The notes: generated by a model not told the origin, from the sequence alone. A DNA stretch of 64,000 nt from Beijerinckia sp. L45 (GCF_009765775.1 NZ_LMUU01000259.1:33173-97172); one strand, 5' to 3'; shown: positions 51,976 to 61,286, numbered from the stretch's first letter. Numbers and translations are program-made.

Positions 51976-52230
51976 TTACTGGCCTTTGGCGGGCGGGGTC
52001 GTGCCGGGGGAGGCGCCGACGGTGCCCGGCGCACTCTTCGACGTGGCGCCCTGCTGCGCCTTCACGCCGCCTGGATCGGTCGCGACGCCATTGGCGTTGA
52101 CGTTGCCCATTGCACCCGTCGCGCCGGGTGCGGCGCCCTTGCCGCCACCCTCATCCTTGTTCATCGACTGGGCTTGCGCGGCGCCGAGCGAAAGCAACAG
52201 CGCGAGACTCGCGCAGGTCAAAATCTTCAT
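51976..52230 (-). CDS. Small exported low-complexity protein
   Basis: An 84-residue protein with a signal peptide (ILTCASLALLLSLGAAQAQ). The mature part consists mostly of Gly, Ala, Asn, Pro and Thr (GAAPGATGAMGNVNANGV), without a known domain. GAGGAAG precedes the ATG at 52230. In composition it resembles the other small exported proteins of the window. Confidence 0.6.
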   Translation of the reverse strand: MKILTCASLALLLSLGAAQAQSMNKDEGGGKGAAPGATGAMGNVNANGVATDPGGVKAQQGATSKSAPGTVGASPGTTPPAKGQ

Positions 52231-52307
52231 GGGGCTTCCTCCAAATTGTTTTATCGATTGGGCACGAGTGCCGCGCATCCAACCGTGAATTTGGAGGAAT
52301 GTTCCCG

Positions 52308-52868
52308 CTAGTCCGCGATCTGGAAGGGAAGGGCGATGTCCGCGATCTTCGGGCTCTCGAGATCGCGCAGCGTATAATGCAGCACGTAGGACCCGGCCGG
52401 AAAGCCGTCGAGGTTCAGTGATGCCGTCAGCATCAGCTCCTTGACCTTGGCATGCGACGCCGTCGCATAGGACAGAAAGTTCTTCTGGCCGGCGAGGATC
52501 TTGCCGTCCGGCGTGAGGATCTCGAAATCGAGTGATACGCCGAAGGCGAACAGGCCGTCGGCCGCGGGCGCCCAGGCATAGCCGACCGGTTCGATATAGG
52601 TCAGCAGGGTTTCACCTGGCTTGAACGTACTGGTCGGGCGCGGCGTGTAGGCGCCGAACAATAGCGCCTTTTCCGACACGAACATCGCGTGCTCGCCGCT
52701 CAGCGGCAGCGTCGTCCAGATGGCATCGACGGCGGATTGAGCGTCTTGCAAACGCGTCACGGGCTTTTCCTCCGGCGGACCGGCCTGCGCGCCGCTTGAG
52801 CCAAAGCTACCGCAGCACAGGGCGATCGACATACCAAAACGGATAGTCCTGGGATAGCGGGCTGGCAT
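52308..52868 (-). CDS. Exported protein of unknown function
   Basis: A 186-residue protein with a probable signal peptide (FGMSIALCCGSFGSSGAQA). The mature part looks all-beta. Text such as EKALLFGAYTPRPTSTFKPG, LLTYIEPVGYAW and GFPAGSYVLHYTLRDLES suggests a periplasmic beta-sandwich domain. I do not recognise the family. The start at 52868 is chosen for the signal peptide and a GGAC-type ribosome-binding site. Confidence 0.6.
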   Translation of the reverse strand: MPARYPRTIRFGMSIALCCGSFGSSGAQAGPPEEKPVTRLQDAQSAVDAIWTTLPLSGEHAMFVSEKALLFGAYTPRPTSTFKPGETLLTYIEPVGYAWAPAADGLFAFGVSLDFEILTPDGKILAGQKNFLSYATASHAKVKELMLTASLNLDGFPAGSYVLHYTLRDLESPKIADIALPFQIAD

Positions 52869-53052
52869 GAAGCGTCCTTCGGCGGCGGCCTTCCGCCGGC
52901 GCTGACCATACGCGACGCCGGGCGCGACACCATCCTCCGGTCGTTGAATCATGCCCGTATCGAAAAATTATATGACGATCGACATATTGAAAGCTCGGGT
53001 CATCAGGAGCATTTATCAACTGCAGGCACATACCTGTTAAAAGGAGATCGTC

Positions 53053-53121
53053 ATGGACGCTTCGCTCGACACGGACACGCTCAACAACGGCATCGACGGG
53101 CTGCATTTCGCGCCGCGCTAG
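53053..53121 (+). CDS. Possible 22-residue mini-protein
   Basis: An AAGGAG ribosome-binding site seven bases upstream of an ATG leads into the 22-residue reading MDASLDTDTLNNGIDGLHFA-PR, which ends in TAG. The preceding 100 bases are AT-rich for this genome and could hold a promoter. The peptide is acidic and without a membrane segment; it could be a leader peptide, a true micro-protein, or the remnant of a longer gene. I do not recognise it. Confidence 0.3.
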   Translation: MDASLDTDTLNNGIDGLHFAPR

Positions 53122-53149
53122 GTGCAGCGGGGTGCCCTCGGCCCGCGCT

Positions 53150-54058
53150 TTATGCCGGTGCCCCGATGACGACCGTCGAGGCACCGTAAAGATCGGCGGC
53201 GATGAGCATGTTGCTCATCGCGCCGAGCCCGGTGGCGCGCGTCGTGACGACGTCACCTTCCTGCAGAAACACCGGCGGTTCGCGGGCGCTGCCGATGCCG
53301 GCGGGCGTTCCCGTCAGGATCACGTCGCCCGGTTCCAGCGTCATGCCGAAGGAGAGCTCGGCGATCAGCTCGGCCACGGTGAACGCCATCTGGCTCGCCA
53401 TGGCACTTTGCATCTCCACGCCGTTGACGAGGCATGCGAGGCGCACGCTCGACAGGTCGATAGCGTCCGCCGTCACGATATACGGGCCGAGCGGCATCGT
53501 GCCGTCGATGCTCTTGCCCTTCAGCCATTGCCCGCCGTGGCGGCGTTGCAGATCGCGCTGCGATACGTCGTTGGCGAGCGTGTAGCCGAAAATGTGGTTT
53601 GCGGCGTCGTCCACGCGGATGCTGCGACCGCGCTTGCCGATGATGACAGCGATCTCGGCCTCGTAATCCCATTTGGCGGAGATGCGGGCATCATAGGCGA
53701 TCGGGTCGAGCGGTCCGATCACGGCATGCGGAGCCTTGGTGAAGAACACCGGCGCGGTCGGGCGTGCCACCTCCTGGTCGCCACGCTTGCCGACACTCTC
53801 GTCGAAATGCGCCCAGTAATTCCAGCCGGTGCAAAGAATGTCGCGACCAAAACGATCGATCGGGGCGAGCAGCGCCGCCCCGGCGAGGGGAACGCGCGGC
53901 GCACCCGGCACGGCGGCGGCGACGGCAGCAAGGCCGTCGGCACCGGCGCGGATCACATCGACCATGTCGCCGAGGTATGGCGGCAGGACGGCGATCATCG
54001 CGTCCTCGACGACGCCGAGACGTGGCGCGCCGTCGAGGCTCAATCTCAAGATCTGCAC
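53150..54058 (-). CDS. Fumarylacetoacetate hydrolase family enzyme
   Basis: A 302-residue enzyme of the FAH superfamily, which hydrolyses or decarboxylates 1,3-dicarbonyl or keto acids made during catabolism of aromatics. Conserved text: KWDYEAEIAVIIGKRGR (metal-binding Glu), HIFGYTLANDVSQRDLQ, GPYIVTADAI and FMTLEPGDVILTGTPAGIG-like LEPGDVILTGTPAGIG. The start is read as GTG at 54058, 11 bases after the cyclase stop; an ATG at 54094 would overlap that gene. Last gene of the ABC/VOC/cyclase run. Confidence 0.87.
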   Translation of the reverse strand: MQILRLSLDGAPRLGVVEDAMIAVLPPYLGDMVDVIRAGADGLAAVAAAVPGAPRVPLAGAALLAPIDRFGRDILCTGWNYWAHFDESVGKRGDQEVARPTAPVFFTKAPHAVIGPLDPIAYDARISAKWDYEAEIAVIIGKRGRSIRVDDAANHIFGYTLANDVSQRDLQRRHGGQWLKGKSIDGTMPLGPYIVTADAIDLSSVRLACLVNGVEMQSAMASQMAFTVAELIAELSFGMTLEPGDVILTGTPAGIGSAREPPVFLQEGDVVTTRATGLGAMSNMLIAADLYGASTVVIGAPA

Positions 54059-54068
54059 GCTGGGATTC

Positions 54069-54851
54069 TCAGACGCCGACCAGCGCCAGGACACGCAGCG
54101 GACTGCCCGAGCCGTTCTCGATCTTCAGCGGCGGCGTGATCAGGATGGCCCCTGTCGGCGGCAGCTGATCGAGATTGGTGAGGCTGGCGAGCCCGAGCTT
54201 CCCCGCGCCGTGCATCATGTTGTGCGCGGGAAACGGCGGCTCGAACATGAAGGCCTGGCCGTGGTCGGTGCCGACGCATTCGACGCCCCAGCCGTTGACG
54301 TTGCGCTGCCCCACCAGAAAGCGCATCGCTTCCACCGAAGGGCCGGGCGAGTGCGGGCCGTCTTCCTTCATGTTGAGGAAGGCGTCGGGGTCGCTGCGTT
54401 TCGACCAGTCGGTGCGCATCAGCACCCAGGCGCCGTCCGGAATGCGGCCGTGCTTCGCCTCCCAGGCCGTGATGTGGTCGGGCTGGAGGGTGAAGCGTTC
54501 GTCGGCGGCAGCCTCTTTCGAGCAGTCGATCACCACGGCGGGGGCGACCAGGCGCTGCGCCGGCAGCGTGTCGGTGTAGCCGTCGGCGTAATCCTTGCCG
54601 GTGACCCAATGGACCGGCGCGTCGAAATGAGTGCCGGTATGCTCGCCCATGGAAATGTTGTTCCAGTACCAGGCGGGCCCGCGTTCGTCGTAGTGCGAGA
54701 TTTCCTCGATACGGAAGGCGTTCGACGGGGCGATGGGCGGCGGGAGGCCGATCACCGGCGTCGAAGGACTCAAGGTCTGGGTGAGATCGACGACGCGGAT
54801 CCCGCCGCTTGCGAGCGCCACGGCGACTTGGGCTAAAAGCTCGTTCGACAT
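54069..54851 (-). CDS. Cyclase/arylformamidase-like metal hydrolase
   Basis: A 260-residue member of the cyclase family (PF04199) that includes kynurenine formamidase KynB. The metal site H71-T-G-T-H75-F-D77-A-P-V-H81 is intact, and a C-terminal WGVECVGTDHG is present. Family members hydrolyse N-formyl-kynurenine, isatin or related amides and lactones. Its position before an FAH-family gene and opposite an indolepyruvate oxidoreductase suggests a role in degrading an indole- or aromatic-amino-acid-derived compound, which is inference. Confidence 0.87.
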   Translation of the reverse strand: MSNELLAQVAVALASGGIRVVDLTQTLSPSTPVIGLPPPIAPSNAFRIEEISHYDERGPAWYWNNISMGEHTGTHFDAPVHWVTGKDYADGYTDTLPAQRLVAPAVVIDCSKEAAADERFTLQPDHITAWEAKHGRIPDGAWVLMRTDWSKRSDPDAFLNMKEDGPHSPGPSVEAMRFLVGQRNVNGWGVECVGTDHGQAFMFEPPFPAHNMMHGAGKLGLASLTNLDQLPPTGAILITPPLKIENGSGSPLRVLALVGV

Positions 54852-55054
54852 TCTCTCTCACTCTTTCCTGAAGTGTTGGACCTGAAACCGCGGGTGCCGA
54901 TCGGCACGCAGTGGCGCGTGGTGAAATCGGGGCCGGCGGGTCGAACTTCGATCGCGAGGCTGCGGCGCTCGTTTGCTTGCGCGGCAGGTCGCGAGATTAA
55001 GCTGTCTTGCTTCGTTGTTTCAAGATGATGACTCGGGCGGCGATCGGACATCGC

Positions 55055-55666
55055 TCATTGCGCGGGCGCTGTGGGTTTCCACAGAACCGTGCTGGCGCCC
55101 TTCTCGTATCCCATGCCGTGAGGATAACTGATCGCCTCGAGCTGCAGGCCCCAAGGCGCATAGAAATAGAGGATGGTTTCGCCCGACGCCGGCCCCTCGG
55201 CGATCGGGATCGGACCCTTCAGGGTGCGGATGTGCTTGCTGTCGAGATAGTCCTTCGCCGCCTGCACGTCGTCGACATAGAGCGCGATGTGCATGCCGCC
55301 GATGTCGCTGTTTTTCGGGATCGCCGTCTTCTGGTCCGGCGCGGTATATTTGAACAGCTCGATGTTCGATCCGGCCTTGCAGCGGATCATCGTGATCTGT
55401 TCGATCACGGCCGCGCGGTCGACGTCGAGGACATCCTTCATGAAGGTGCCCGAGTCCTTGAACGGCCCGAAGGTCATCGCGGCATGGCACCCCAGGACGT
55501 TGGTGAAGAAGTCGATCGCCTGCGCCATATCGGGCACGGTGATCCCGGTGTGGTCATGGCCGCGCAGACCCGGCAGCGTGTCGGCGCGTGCCGTGCCGGT
55601 GATCGCGAGCAGCCCCGCTGCGGCAAGGCCCAATGTCTTCAACGTCACCCGTTTTTTGAACATCAT
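55055..55666 (-). CDS. Exported VOC (glyoxalase/dioxygenase fold) protein
   Basis: A 203-residue protein with a signal peptide (VTLKTLGLAAAGLLAITGTARA, cleaved near residue 29) followed by a vicinal-oxygen-chelate domain. Metal ligands are likely His39 in HDHTGITVPD, the His in GGMHIALYVDD and the Glu in LQLEAISYP. Most VOC enzymes are cytoplasmic; this one should act in the periplasm. It lies between the ABC transporter genes and the cyclase gene on the same strand. GGAG before the ATG at 55666 supports the start. Confidence 0.82.
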   Translation of the reverse strand: MMFKKRVTLKTLGLAAAGLLAITGTARADTLPGLRGHDHTGITVPDMAQAIDFFTNVLGCHAAMTFGPFKDSGTFMKDVLDVDRAAVIEQITMIRCKAGSNIELFKYTAPDQKTAIPKNSDIGGMHIALYVDDVQAAKDYLDSKHIRTLKGPIPIAEGPASGETILYFYAPWGLQLEAISYPHGMGYEKGASTVLWKPTAPAQ

Positions 55667-55695
55667 CACAGGACTCCCGGAACGAAGGTTGGCGA

Positions 55696-56523
55696 TCATG
55701 CAGCGACGTCTACGCGCGTTAGCCAGGTCGAGTCGGGCACCGGCAACGGGATGGCGTCGATGAGGCTGCGGGTATAGGCGGCACGCGGCGCGTCGAAGAC
55801 GACGTCGCAAGCGCCTTCTTCGACGATCTCGCCCTGACGCATCACGATGACGCGGTCGCAGATGGCGCGGATGACGGACAGGTCGTGGCTGATGAAGGCC
55901 ATCGCCAAGCCCATCTCGCGGGTGAGCGCGCCGATCAGGCGCAGCACCTGCGCCTGCGTCGACACGTCGAGGCCGGAGACGATTTCGTCGGCGAGGACGA
56001 AGTCCGGCTTCAGCATGATGGCGCGGGCGATGCCGACGCGCTGGCGCTGGCCGCCGGAGATTTCGTGCGGATAGCGCGTCAGCACGCCGGGCGGCAGGCC
56101 CACGCGCTCGAGCGTCATCGCGGCCTGCTGATCCGCCTCGCGCATCGTGCGCGCAACCTTGTGGAGCAGCAGCGGCGCGGTGAGGATGCGGCGGATCCTA
56201 TGCCGCGGATTGAGCGACGACATCGGATCCTGAAAGATCATCTGCATGCGGCGCCGCAACGGCCGCATCCTCTGTTCGTCAAGGCCGGAGACGGGCGTGC
56301 CGTCGAACGCGATGGAGCCGGACATCGGCGCGATCAGACCGAGCAGCGCACGGCCGAGCGTGGTCTTGCCCGAGCCGGATTCGCCGACGATGCCGACCAC
56401 TTCGCCGCGCGCGATCGAAAGCGAAACGCCCTTCACGACCGGCACGATCGGTTGGGAAGCGCCGAACGCCGCGCGGCGGTAGCCGATGACGAGGTTCTGG
56501 GCGCTCAGCAAGGGTTCAGCCAT
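55696..56523 (-). CDS. Peptide-type ABC transporter ATP-binding protein (OppF/DppF-like)
   Basis: A 275-residue ATPase. Walker A GESGSGKTT, signature ISGGQRQR, Walker B FVLADEIVSGLD and the text IFQDPMSSLNPRHRI are typical of OppF/DppF subunits. It overlaps the preceding OppD-like gene by eight bases. No C-terminal iron-sulfur Cys motif is obvious. The substrate is not known. Confidence 0.9.
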   Translation of the reverse strand: MAEPLLSAQNLVIGYRRAAFGASQPIVPVVKGVSLSIARGEVVGIVGESGSGKTTLGRALLGLIAPMSGSIAFDGTPVSGLDEQRMRPLRRRMQMIFQDPMSSLNPRHRIRRILTAPLLLHKVARTMREADQQAAMTLERVGLPPGVLTRYPHEISGGQRQRVGIARAIMLKPDFVLADEIVSGLDVSTQAQVLRLIGALTREMGLAMAFISHDLSVIRAICDRVIVMRQGEIVEEGACDVVFDAPRAAYTRSLIDAIPLPVPDSTWLTRVDVAA

Positions 56524-57397
56524 GGGTGGCCCCGTCGAAGCCGGCGATCTCGGCGCGGCAGGCGGCGATGACGGCGTCCGGAACCGGGATCAAGCCGTCC
56601 ACGGGCCGGTCGTAGCGCGGCGTCGCCCGCACCAGCGCCTTGGTGTAGGCGTGTCGCGGCTTCAGCAGAAGATCCGCCGTCAAACCATGTTCCATCACCT
56701 TGCCCTGGTAGAGCAGGGTGACGCGATCGCAGATCTGCGCGACGACGCCGAGATCGTGGGTGACGAAGATCGCGCCGGTCTTGTGCCGCGCCTGCATCGC
56801 GCGGATCAGTTTGAGGATCTGCTTCTGCACGGTGACGTCGAGCGCGGTCGTCGGCTCGTCGGCGATCACCAGCTTCGGCTCCAGCGCGAAGGCGGCGGCG
56901 ATCAGCACGCGTTGCCGCATGCCGCCGGAGAGTTCATGCGGATAGCAGCGCATGACGCGTTCGGGCTCGCGCATCTGCACTTCGTCGAGCAGCGTGAGCG
57001 CCCGCTCCCGCGCGCTTTTCGCGGAATGGCCTTTCCACATGCGCAAACCATCGGTCATCTGCGCTTCGATGCGGCGGCTCGGGTTGAGGGCGGTCAGCGG
57101 GTCCTGCGGGATCAGCGCGACTTCGGCCCCGAGCAGCCGGCGCAGCTGCCTTGCGTCGAGGCTCAGCAGCTCGGTGTTGCCGAGGATGATCGCGCCTTGC
57201 GTGATTCGCACGGTGCGCGGCGTCATGCCGAGAATGGCGCGCGCGATCGTCGACTTGCCGGCGCCGCTTTCGCCGACGAGGCCGTGGATTTCTCCGGGCG
57301 CCACCGCGAGCGACACGTCGCGCAGGATCGGCGCACCGTTGTCGCGATCCGAGACGGCGGACAGGCCCTCGATGCTGAGGAGTCTTGGTTCGCTCAT
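56516..57397 (-). CDS. Peptide-type ABC transporter ATP-binding protein (OppD/DppD-like)
   Basis: A 293-residue ATPase with Walker A GESGAGKST, signature LSGGMRQR, Walker B LVIADEPTTALD, and IPQDPLTALNPSRRI. The ATG at 57397 overlaps the stop of the permease gene (ATGA); the longer open frame is a shadow. It pairs with the OppF-like subunit and with the two permeases to form the importer. Confidence 0.9.
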   Translation of the reverse strand: MSEPRLLSIEGLSAVSDRDNGAPILRDVSLAVAPGEIHGLVGESGAGKSTIARAILGMTPRTVRITQGAIILGNTELLSLDARQLRRLLGAEVALIPQDPLTALNPSRRIEAQMTDGLRMWKGHSAKSARERALTLLDEVQMREPERVMRCYPHELSGGMRQRVLIAAAFALEPKLVIADEPTTALDVTVQKQILKLIRAMQARHKTGAIFVTHDLGVVAQICDRVTLLYQGKVMEHGLTADLLLKPRHAYTKALVRATPRYDRPVDGLIPVPDAVIAACRAEIAGFDGATHG

Positions 57398-58311
57398 CGC
57401 CGCATCACCGGATCGAGCGCGCGGCGCAGGCCGTCGCCAAGCTGGTTGAAGGCGAGGACCGTGGCGAACACCGCGGCGAGCGGCGCGGCGAACACCCACC
57501 AGGCCTGGTAGATGATCTGCCGCCCGGAGGCGATCATGCTCCCCCAGGTCGGCGTGTCCGAGGAGACGGACAGGCCGACGAAGGAGAGGATCGCCTCGAT
57601 CACCACGGCGATCCCCATCTCCATCGCAAGAAGCGCGATGAGGCCGGGCATGACGTTGGGCAGGATCTCGCGGAACAGGATGGTCCAGCGCCCGAAACCG
57701 AGCGTCCGCGCGGCGACGACGTAGTCCGCCTGCGCGTTGGCCATCGTGTCGGCGCGGATCACCCGGGCGAACCGCGTCCAGTCGATGATCGCGATGGCGA
57801 CGATCACGGTGCCGACGCCGGAGCCGAGGATCGCGACGATGAGGATCGACAGCAGCACTGCCGGGAAGGCCATCCAGATTTCGATGAGGCGCGAGACCGC
57901 GATATCGGTCCAGCCATCGAAATAGCCGGCGAGAAGGCCGAGCAACGATCCAACGGTGCCGGCCGCAACGCCGGCCACCACGGCGACGGTCAGTGCGACG
58001 CGCGAGCCGAAGATCAGGCGCGAGAGCACGTCGCGGCCGAGATCGTCGGTGCCGAGAAGATGCGCCGGATCCGCACCGGCGAGCCAGAACGGCGGCAGCG
58101 CTGACGCCATCAGATCCTGTTCCAGCGGATCATGCGGCGCGATGGCCGGTGCGAACACGGCGATGATCACCAGAAGCAGAACGAAGCCGCCGCCGAGGCC
58201 GAGTTTGGGATTTTGGAGAAGGCGGATCAGTGCAGGAAAACGCGGTCGGCCGCGTGTGCGCGAAAAGGGTTTCGGCATGGCCTGACTCGGGGACACTTGC
58301 GCCTCAACCAT
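57394..58311 (-). CDS. Peptide-type ABC transporter permease (OppC/DppC-like)
   Basis: A 305-residue membrane protein. HLLGTDDLGRDVLSRLIFGSR near residue 85 is the DppC signature, and further helices and the coupling text AARTLGFGRWTILFREILPN follow. The start at 58311 gives an eight-base overlap with the DppB-like gene; a longer form starting at 58335 is less likely. Confidence 0.9.
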   Translation of the reverse strand: MVEAQVSPSQAMPKPFSRTRGRPRFPALIRLLQNPKLGLGGGFVLLLVIIAVFAPAIAPHDPLEQDLMASALPPFWLAGADPAHLLGTDDLGRDVLSRLIFGSRVALTVAVVAGVAAGTVGSLLGLLAGYFDGWTDIAVSRLIEIWMAFPAVLLSILIVAILGSGVGTVIVAIAIIDWTRFARVIRADTMANAQADYVVAARTLGFGRWTILFREILPNVMPGLIALLAMEMGIAVVIEAILSFVGLSVSSDTPTWGSMIASGRQIIYQAWWVFAAPLAAVFATVLAFNQLGDGLRRALDPVMRR

Positions 58312-59308
58312 GGCGGAGTTTCGGGTTGAGGCCAACCACCGTGAGGTCGACGACGAGATTGGTCAGGATGAAGAGGAAGCCGAAGGTCAGAACGATGCCT
58401 TGGATCAGCGGCAGGTCGCGATTGATGACGCCCTCGATCGCCATGTTGCCGAGACCGGGAAAAGAAAAGATGCGCTCGACGATCACCGTGCCGCCGAGCA
58501 GGAAGGTGAACTGCACGCCGGTCAGGGCCAGCGTCGGGCCGATCGCGTTGCGCAGCGCCTCGCGGGTGACGATCCGCAACTCGGAAAACCCTTTGACGCG
58601 CGCAAGGAGGACGTAGTCCTGCACCATGGCCTCGTCGAGCGCACCCTTGAGCACGCGGGCGATGATCGCGGCGAGCGGCAGAGCGAGCGCCAGAACCGGC
58701 ATCACAAGGTGGGCGGCGGCATCGCGCACGGCCGCGCCCTGGCCTGTCACCAGGGCCTCCAGAAGATAAAACGGAGTATGAAATTGCGCGCCGAGGCTCG
58801 GGTCGACACGGCCCGACATCGGAAATAGCGGCACCGCGACGCCGAACAGCAGCACAAGCAGCAGGGCCCAGACGAAATCGGGAATGGCGAGCAGCAGCCC
58901 GGTCGCACCATCGACCACCGCTTCGCCAGCGCGGCGCTTGCCGAGCGTGCCGATCACCGCGAGGGCGATGCCAAGCACGAGGGCGACGCCGAGCGCGCAA
59001 AACGCCAGTTCGAGGGTCGCCGGCAAGCGCTCGCCGATCAACGCCACGACATCGCGGCGGAGCGAAATCGACGTGCCGAAATCGCCGTGCAGCATCGCGC
59101 CGAGCCACACAGCGAATTGCATCGGGAGCGAGCCGTCCAGCCCGTAGTGTGCGCGCAGCGCCACGATGTCGGCCGGGCTGGCGCCGGGACCGATCATCAT
59201 GGCGATGGGGTCGCCCGGCGCGACGCGGAGCAGCACGAAGACCACCAGCGCGACGCCGAACAACGTCACCGCCATCATTGCGGCGCGGTGGGCCGCGCCG
59301 GCGATCAC
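58304..59308 (-). CDS. Peptide-type ABC transporter permease (OppB/DppB-like)
   Basis: A 334-residue membrane protein of the DppB family. It has FVLLRVAPGDPIAMMIGPGA near the start, LDGSLPMQFAVWLGAMLHGDFGTS near residue 60, and the coupling text ARVKGFSELRIVTREALRN. It follows the receptor gene by 34 bases in the same operon. Confidence 0.9.
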   Translation of the reverse strand: MIAGAAHRAAMMAVTLFGVALVVFVLLRVAPGDPIAMMIGPGASPADIVALRAHYGLDGSLPMQFAVWLGAMLHGDFGTSISLRRDVVALIGERLPATLELAFCALGVALVLGIALAVIGTLGKRRAGEAVVDGATGLLLAIPDFVWALLLVLLFGVAVPLFPMSGRVDPSLGAQFHTPFYLLEALVTGQGAAVRDAAAHLVMPVLALALPLAAIIARVLKGALDEAMVQDYVLLARVKGFSELRIVTREALRNAIGPTLALTGVQFTFLLGGTVIVERIFSFPGLGNMAIEGVINRDLPLIQGIVLTFGFLFILTNLVVDLTVVGLNPKLRHG

Positions 59309-59342
59309 GGGCGCGCCTGGATGACGAGGCCCGCTTTACACA

Positions 59343-60896
59343 TCACGCCTTGGCGACCAGGGTCGGCTGCATCGCCGCCGACTCGTTCGCGGTCACCTTC
59401 AGCGCCTTCTTGAAGATGACCGGCTGAACATACTGCAGCAGCGGGATGATCAGAGCATCGTCCGCCACCGCGCGATCGACGGCCTTCCAGCCAGCGATGC
59501 GCTTCGTCTCGTCCTTCTCGCCCCACAGAGGCCCAATCATTCCGAGCACCTCAGGGCCCTTCCAGGCGCTGTGCGGAGACATCGGGAACATCGCGAAGCC
59601 GGTCGAATTCGTCGGATCGCCGGTGGCATTGCCCCAGTTGTAGAAGGCCGCAGGCCCGAGTTTGCCACTCAGGCGCAACTCGTAGTGCTTGGCGATCTCG
59701 TAGACTTCGATCTCGGCCTGGATGCCGACCTTGCGCCACATGCCGACGATCGCCTGGATCATCTCATAGTCTTTCGGCTTGTAGCCGCGCGTCGTCTGGA
59801 TGGTGAATTTGACGGGCTTCTCCGGCGAGAAGCCGCTGGCCTTCAACAGCTCCGCCGCCTTCTTAGGATCGTAGGCAATCTTGATCGCGGGATCGTAGGC
59901 CGTGTAGATCGGCGCTTCCAAGGTGCTGATCGGCACGCCGTAGCCCTTGAGCAGGCGCTTTACCAGCGCCTCCTTGTCGATGGCGAGGTGGGCGGCCATC
60001 CGCACGTTCTTGTCGAGCATCGGCGCGACATTGGTGATGAAGATCAGGCCGATGTCGGAGACCGGCGTGGCGACGCCGGCGAACCCTGGTTTGGCGCGCA
60101 GCCGATCATATTCCTCGTAGGGGATTTCGAGGGTGAGGTCGGAAGAGCCGCTCTCGATTTCGGCCACCCGGCTCGTCGCATCGGTGACGAACTTGAACAC
60201 GACGGTCTCGAACGCCGGCTTCGGCCCCCAGTAATGCGGATTGGCCTTGAGACGGAGGAACGCGTTGCCCTGATACTCGTCGACCATGTAGGGGCCGGTG
60301 CCGATCGGCTTCTTCTCGAAGCCGTCCGCCCCGACCTTCTCGAAATAGGCTTTCGGCATGACGTATCCGGTCATGAAGCCCATCCACATGAAGATGGTGG
60401 GCTCGAAGGAGACCACGTCGGCGGTGATCTTCTGCCCGTCGATCTTGAAGTTGGCGATCTTCGACCAGATGAACTGGATCGAGTTGGCCCCCTTCGGGTC
60501 GCCGGCGCGGGTCAGCGACCACACGATGTCTTCGGGCGTCAGCGGCGAGCCGTCGTGCCAGGTGACGCCGGGGCGGACATCCATCCAGATCTTGGTCTTG
60601 TCTTCGTTCCAGCCCCAGGCTGTGAGCAGACCCGGCTCCCAGCTGAGATCCGGCTTCTGGCCGATATATTGGTCGAAGACCGAGCGGTAGATCGCCTGGA
60701 TGCTCGGGTTGACGCCGGACGGTCCCATCGTCGGATCGAAGGAGGGCAAATTGACGTGGTAGGCGATGGTCAGCGTGCCGTTGTCCGCGGCCTGGACGGG
60801 GATGCGTCCGGCGAGCAGGCTGGCGATGAAGCCCCCCGCGCCGAGCGCCATCGTCTGCCGGCGTGACAGGGCGTGCTGGGGTGACAATCCAACCAT
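59343..60896 (-). CDS. Peptide-type ABC transporter substrate-binding protein (SBP family 5)
   Basis: A 517-residue periplasmic receptor of family 5 (DppA/OppA). The N-terminus ALSRRQTMALGAGGFIASLL looks like a twin-arginine signal, cleaved near VQAAD. Family blocks are MDVRPGVTWHDGSPLTPEDIVWS and GTGPYMVDEYQ. It is the first gene of an operon that continues with permeases, ATPases, an exported VOC protein, a cyclase and a FAH enzyme, so the ligand is probably the substrate of those enzymes. ATG at 60896 is chosen; upstream ATG at 60947 has no signal-like context. Confidence 0.9.
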   Translation of the reverse strand: MVGLSPQHALSRRQTMALGAGGFIASLLAGRIPVQAADNGTLTIAYHVNLPSFDPTMGPSGVNPSIQAIYRSVFDQYIGQKPDLSWEPGLLTAWGWNEDKTKIWMDVRPGVTWHDGSPLTPEDIVWSLTRAGDPKGANSIQFIWSKIANFKIDGQKITADVVSFEPTIFMWMGFMTGYVMPKAYFEKVGADGFEKKPIGTGPYMVDEYQGNAFLRLKANPHYWGPKPAFETVVFKFVTDATSRVAEIESGSSDLTLEIPYEEYDRLRAKPGFAGVATPVSDIGLIFITNVAPMLDKNVRMAAHLAIDKEALVKRLLKGYGVPISTLEAPIYTAYDPAIKIAYDPKKAAELLKASGFSPEKPVKFTIQTTRGYKPKDYEMIQAIVGMWRKVGIQAEIEVYEIAKHYELRLSGKLGPAAFYNWGNATGDPTNSTGFAMFPMSPHSAWKGPEVLGMIGPLWGEKDETKRIAGWKAVDRAVADDALIIPLLQYVQPVIFKKALKVTANESAAMQPTLVAKA

Positions 60897-61286
60897 CCGT
60901 TTTCCCCAAAATTGCGGTACGCCAACAATAACAAGGCCCGCGCTCACTCCTTCAAACTTAAAACGTTATCGGTGTTTCCGCTATGGCCGCATTGCAGTGA
61001 TTTTGCGCAGCCGCTGCAGAATGTTTAGGCGCGCTTCGTTCGATAAAGATGCAGATGATGTCTAACAAGACATTGCCCATTTCCGGCAAGACCAAGACGC
61101 CGCCACGGGCGCCCGGGTTTGCGTTGTCGCGCTAGCCATCGGGCTTTCTATTGAAAGGTTACTTGATGATAGGGTCGCACGCGGCGTGCGCCGGCTTAAG
61201 AGGCGTTGACAATGGCAAGCCAGATCATATGACAATGCATAGATCGTTCGGCGGGTCATTGGCCGTCGGCGTGCGAGGAGTGTGGC
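60897..61286. other. 390-base divergent gap, SBP operon and iorA control region
   Basis: No gene is seen. The gap separates the peptide-type transporter operon from the indolepyruvate oxidoreductase genes. A sigma-70-like promoter is visible on the iorA side (61206-61233). On the other side AT-rich text near 60950-61000 could hold the promoter of the transporter operon, but no clear element was recognised. Confidence 0.5.
61206..61233 (+). promoter_or_regulatory. Sigma-70-like promoter of iorA
   Basis: TTGACA (61206-61211) and TATGAC (61228-61233) are separated by 16 bases. The -35 element is a perfect consensus, and the -10 element keeps T1, A2 and T3. About 45 bases then lead to the GAGGAG ribosome-binding site of iorA. 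Confidence 0.5.
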
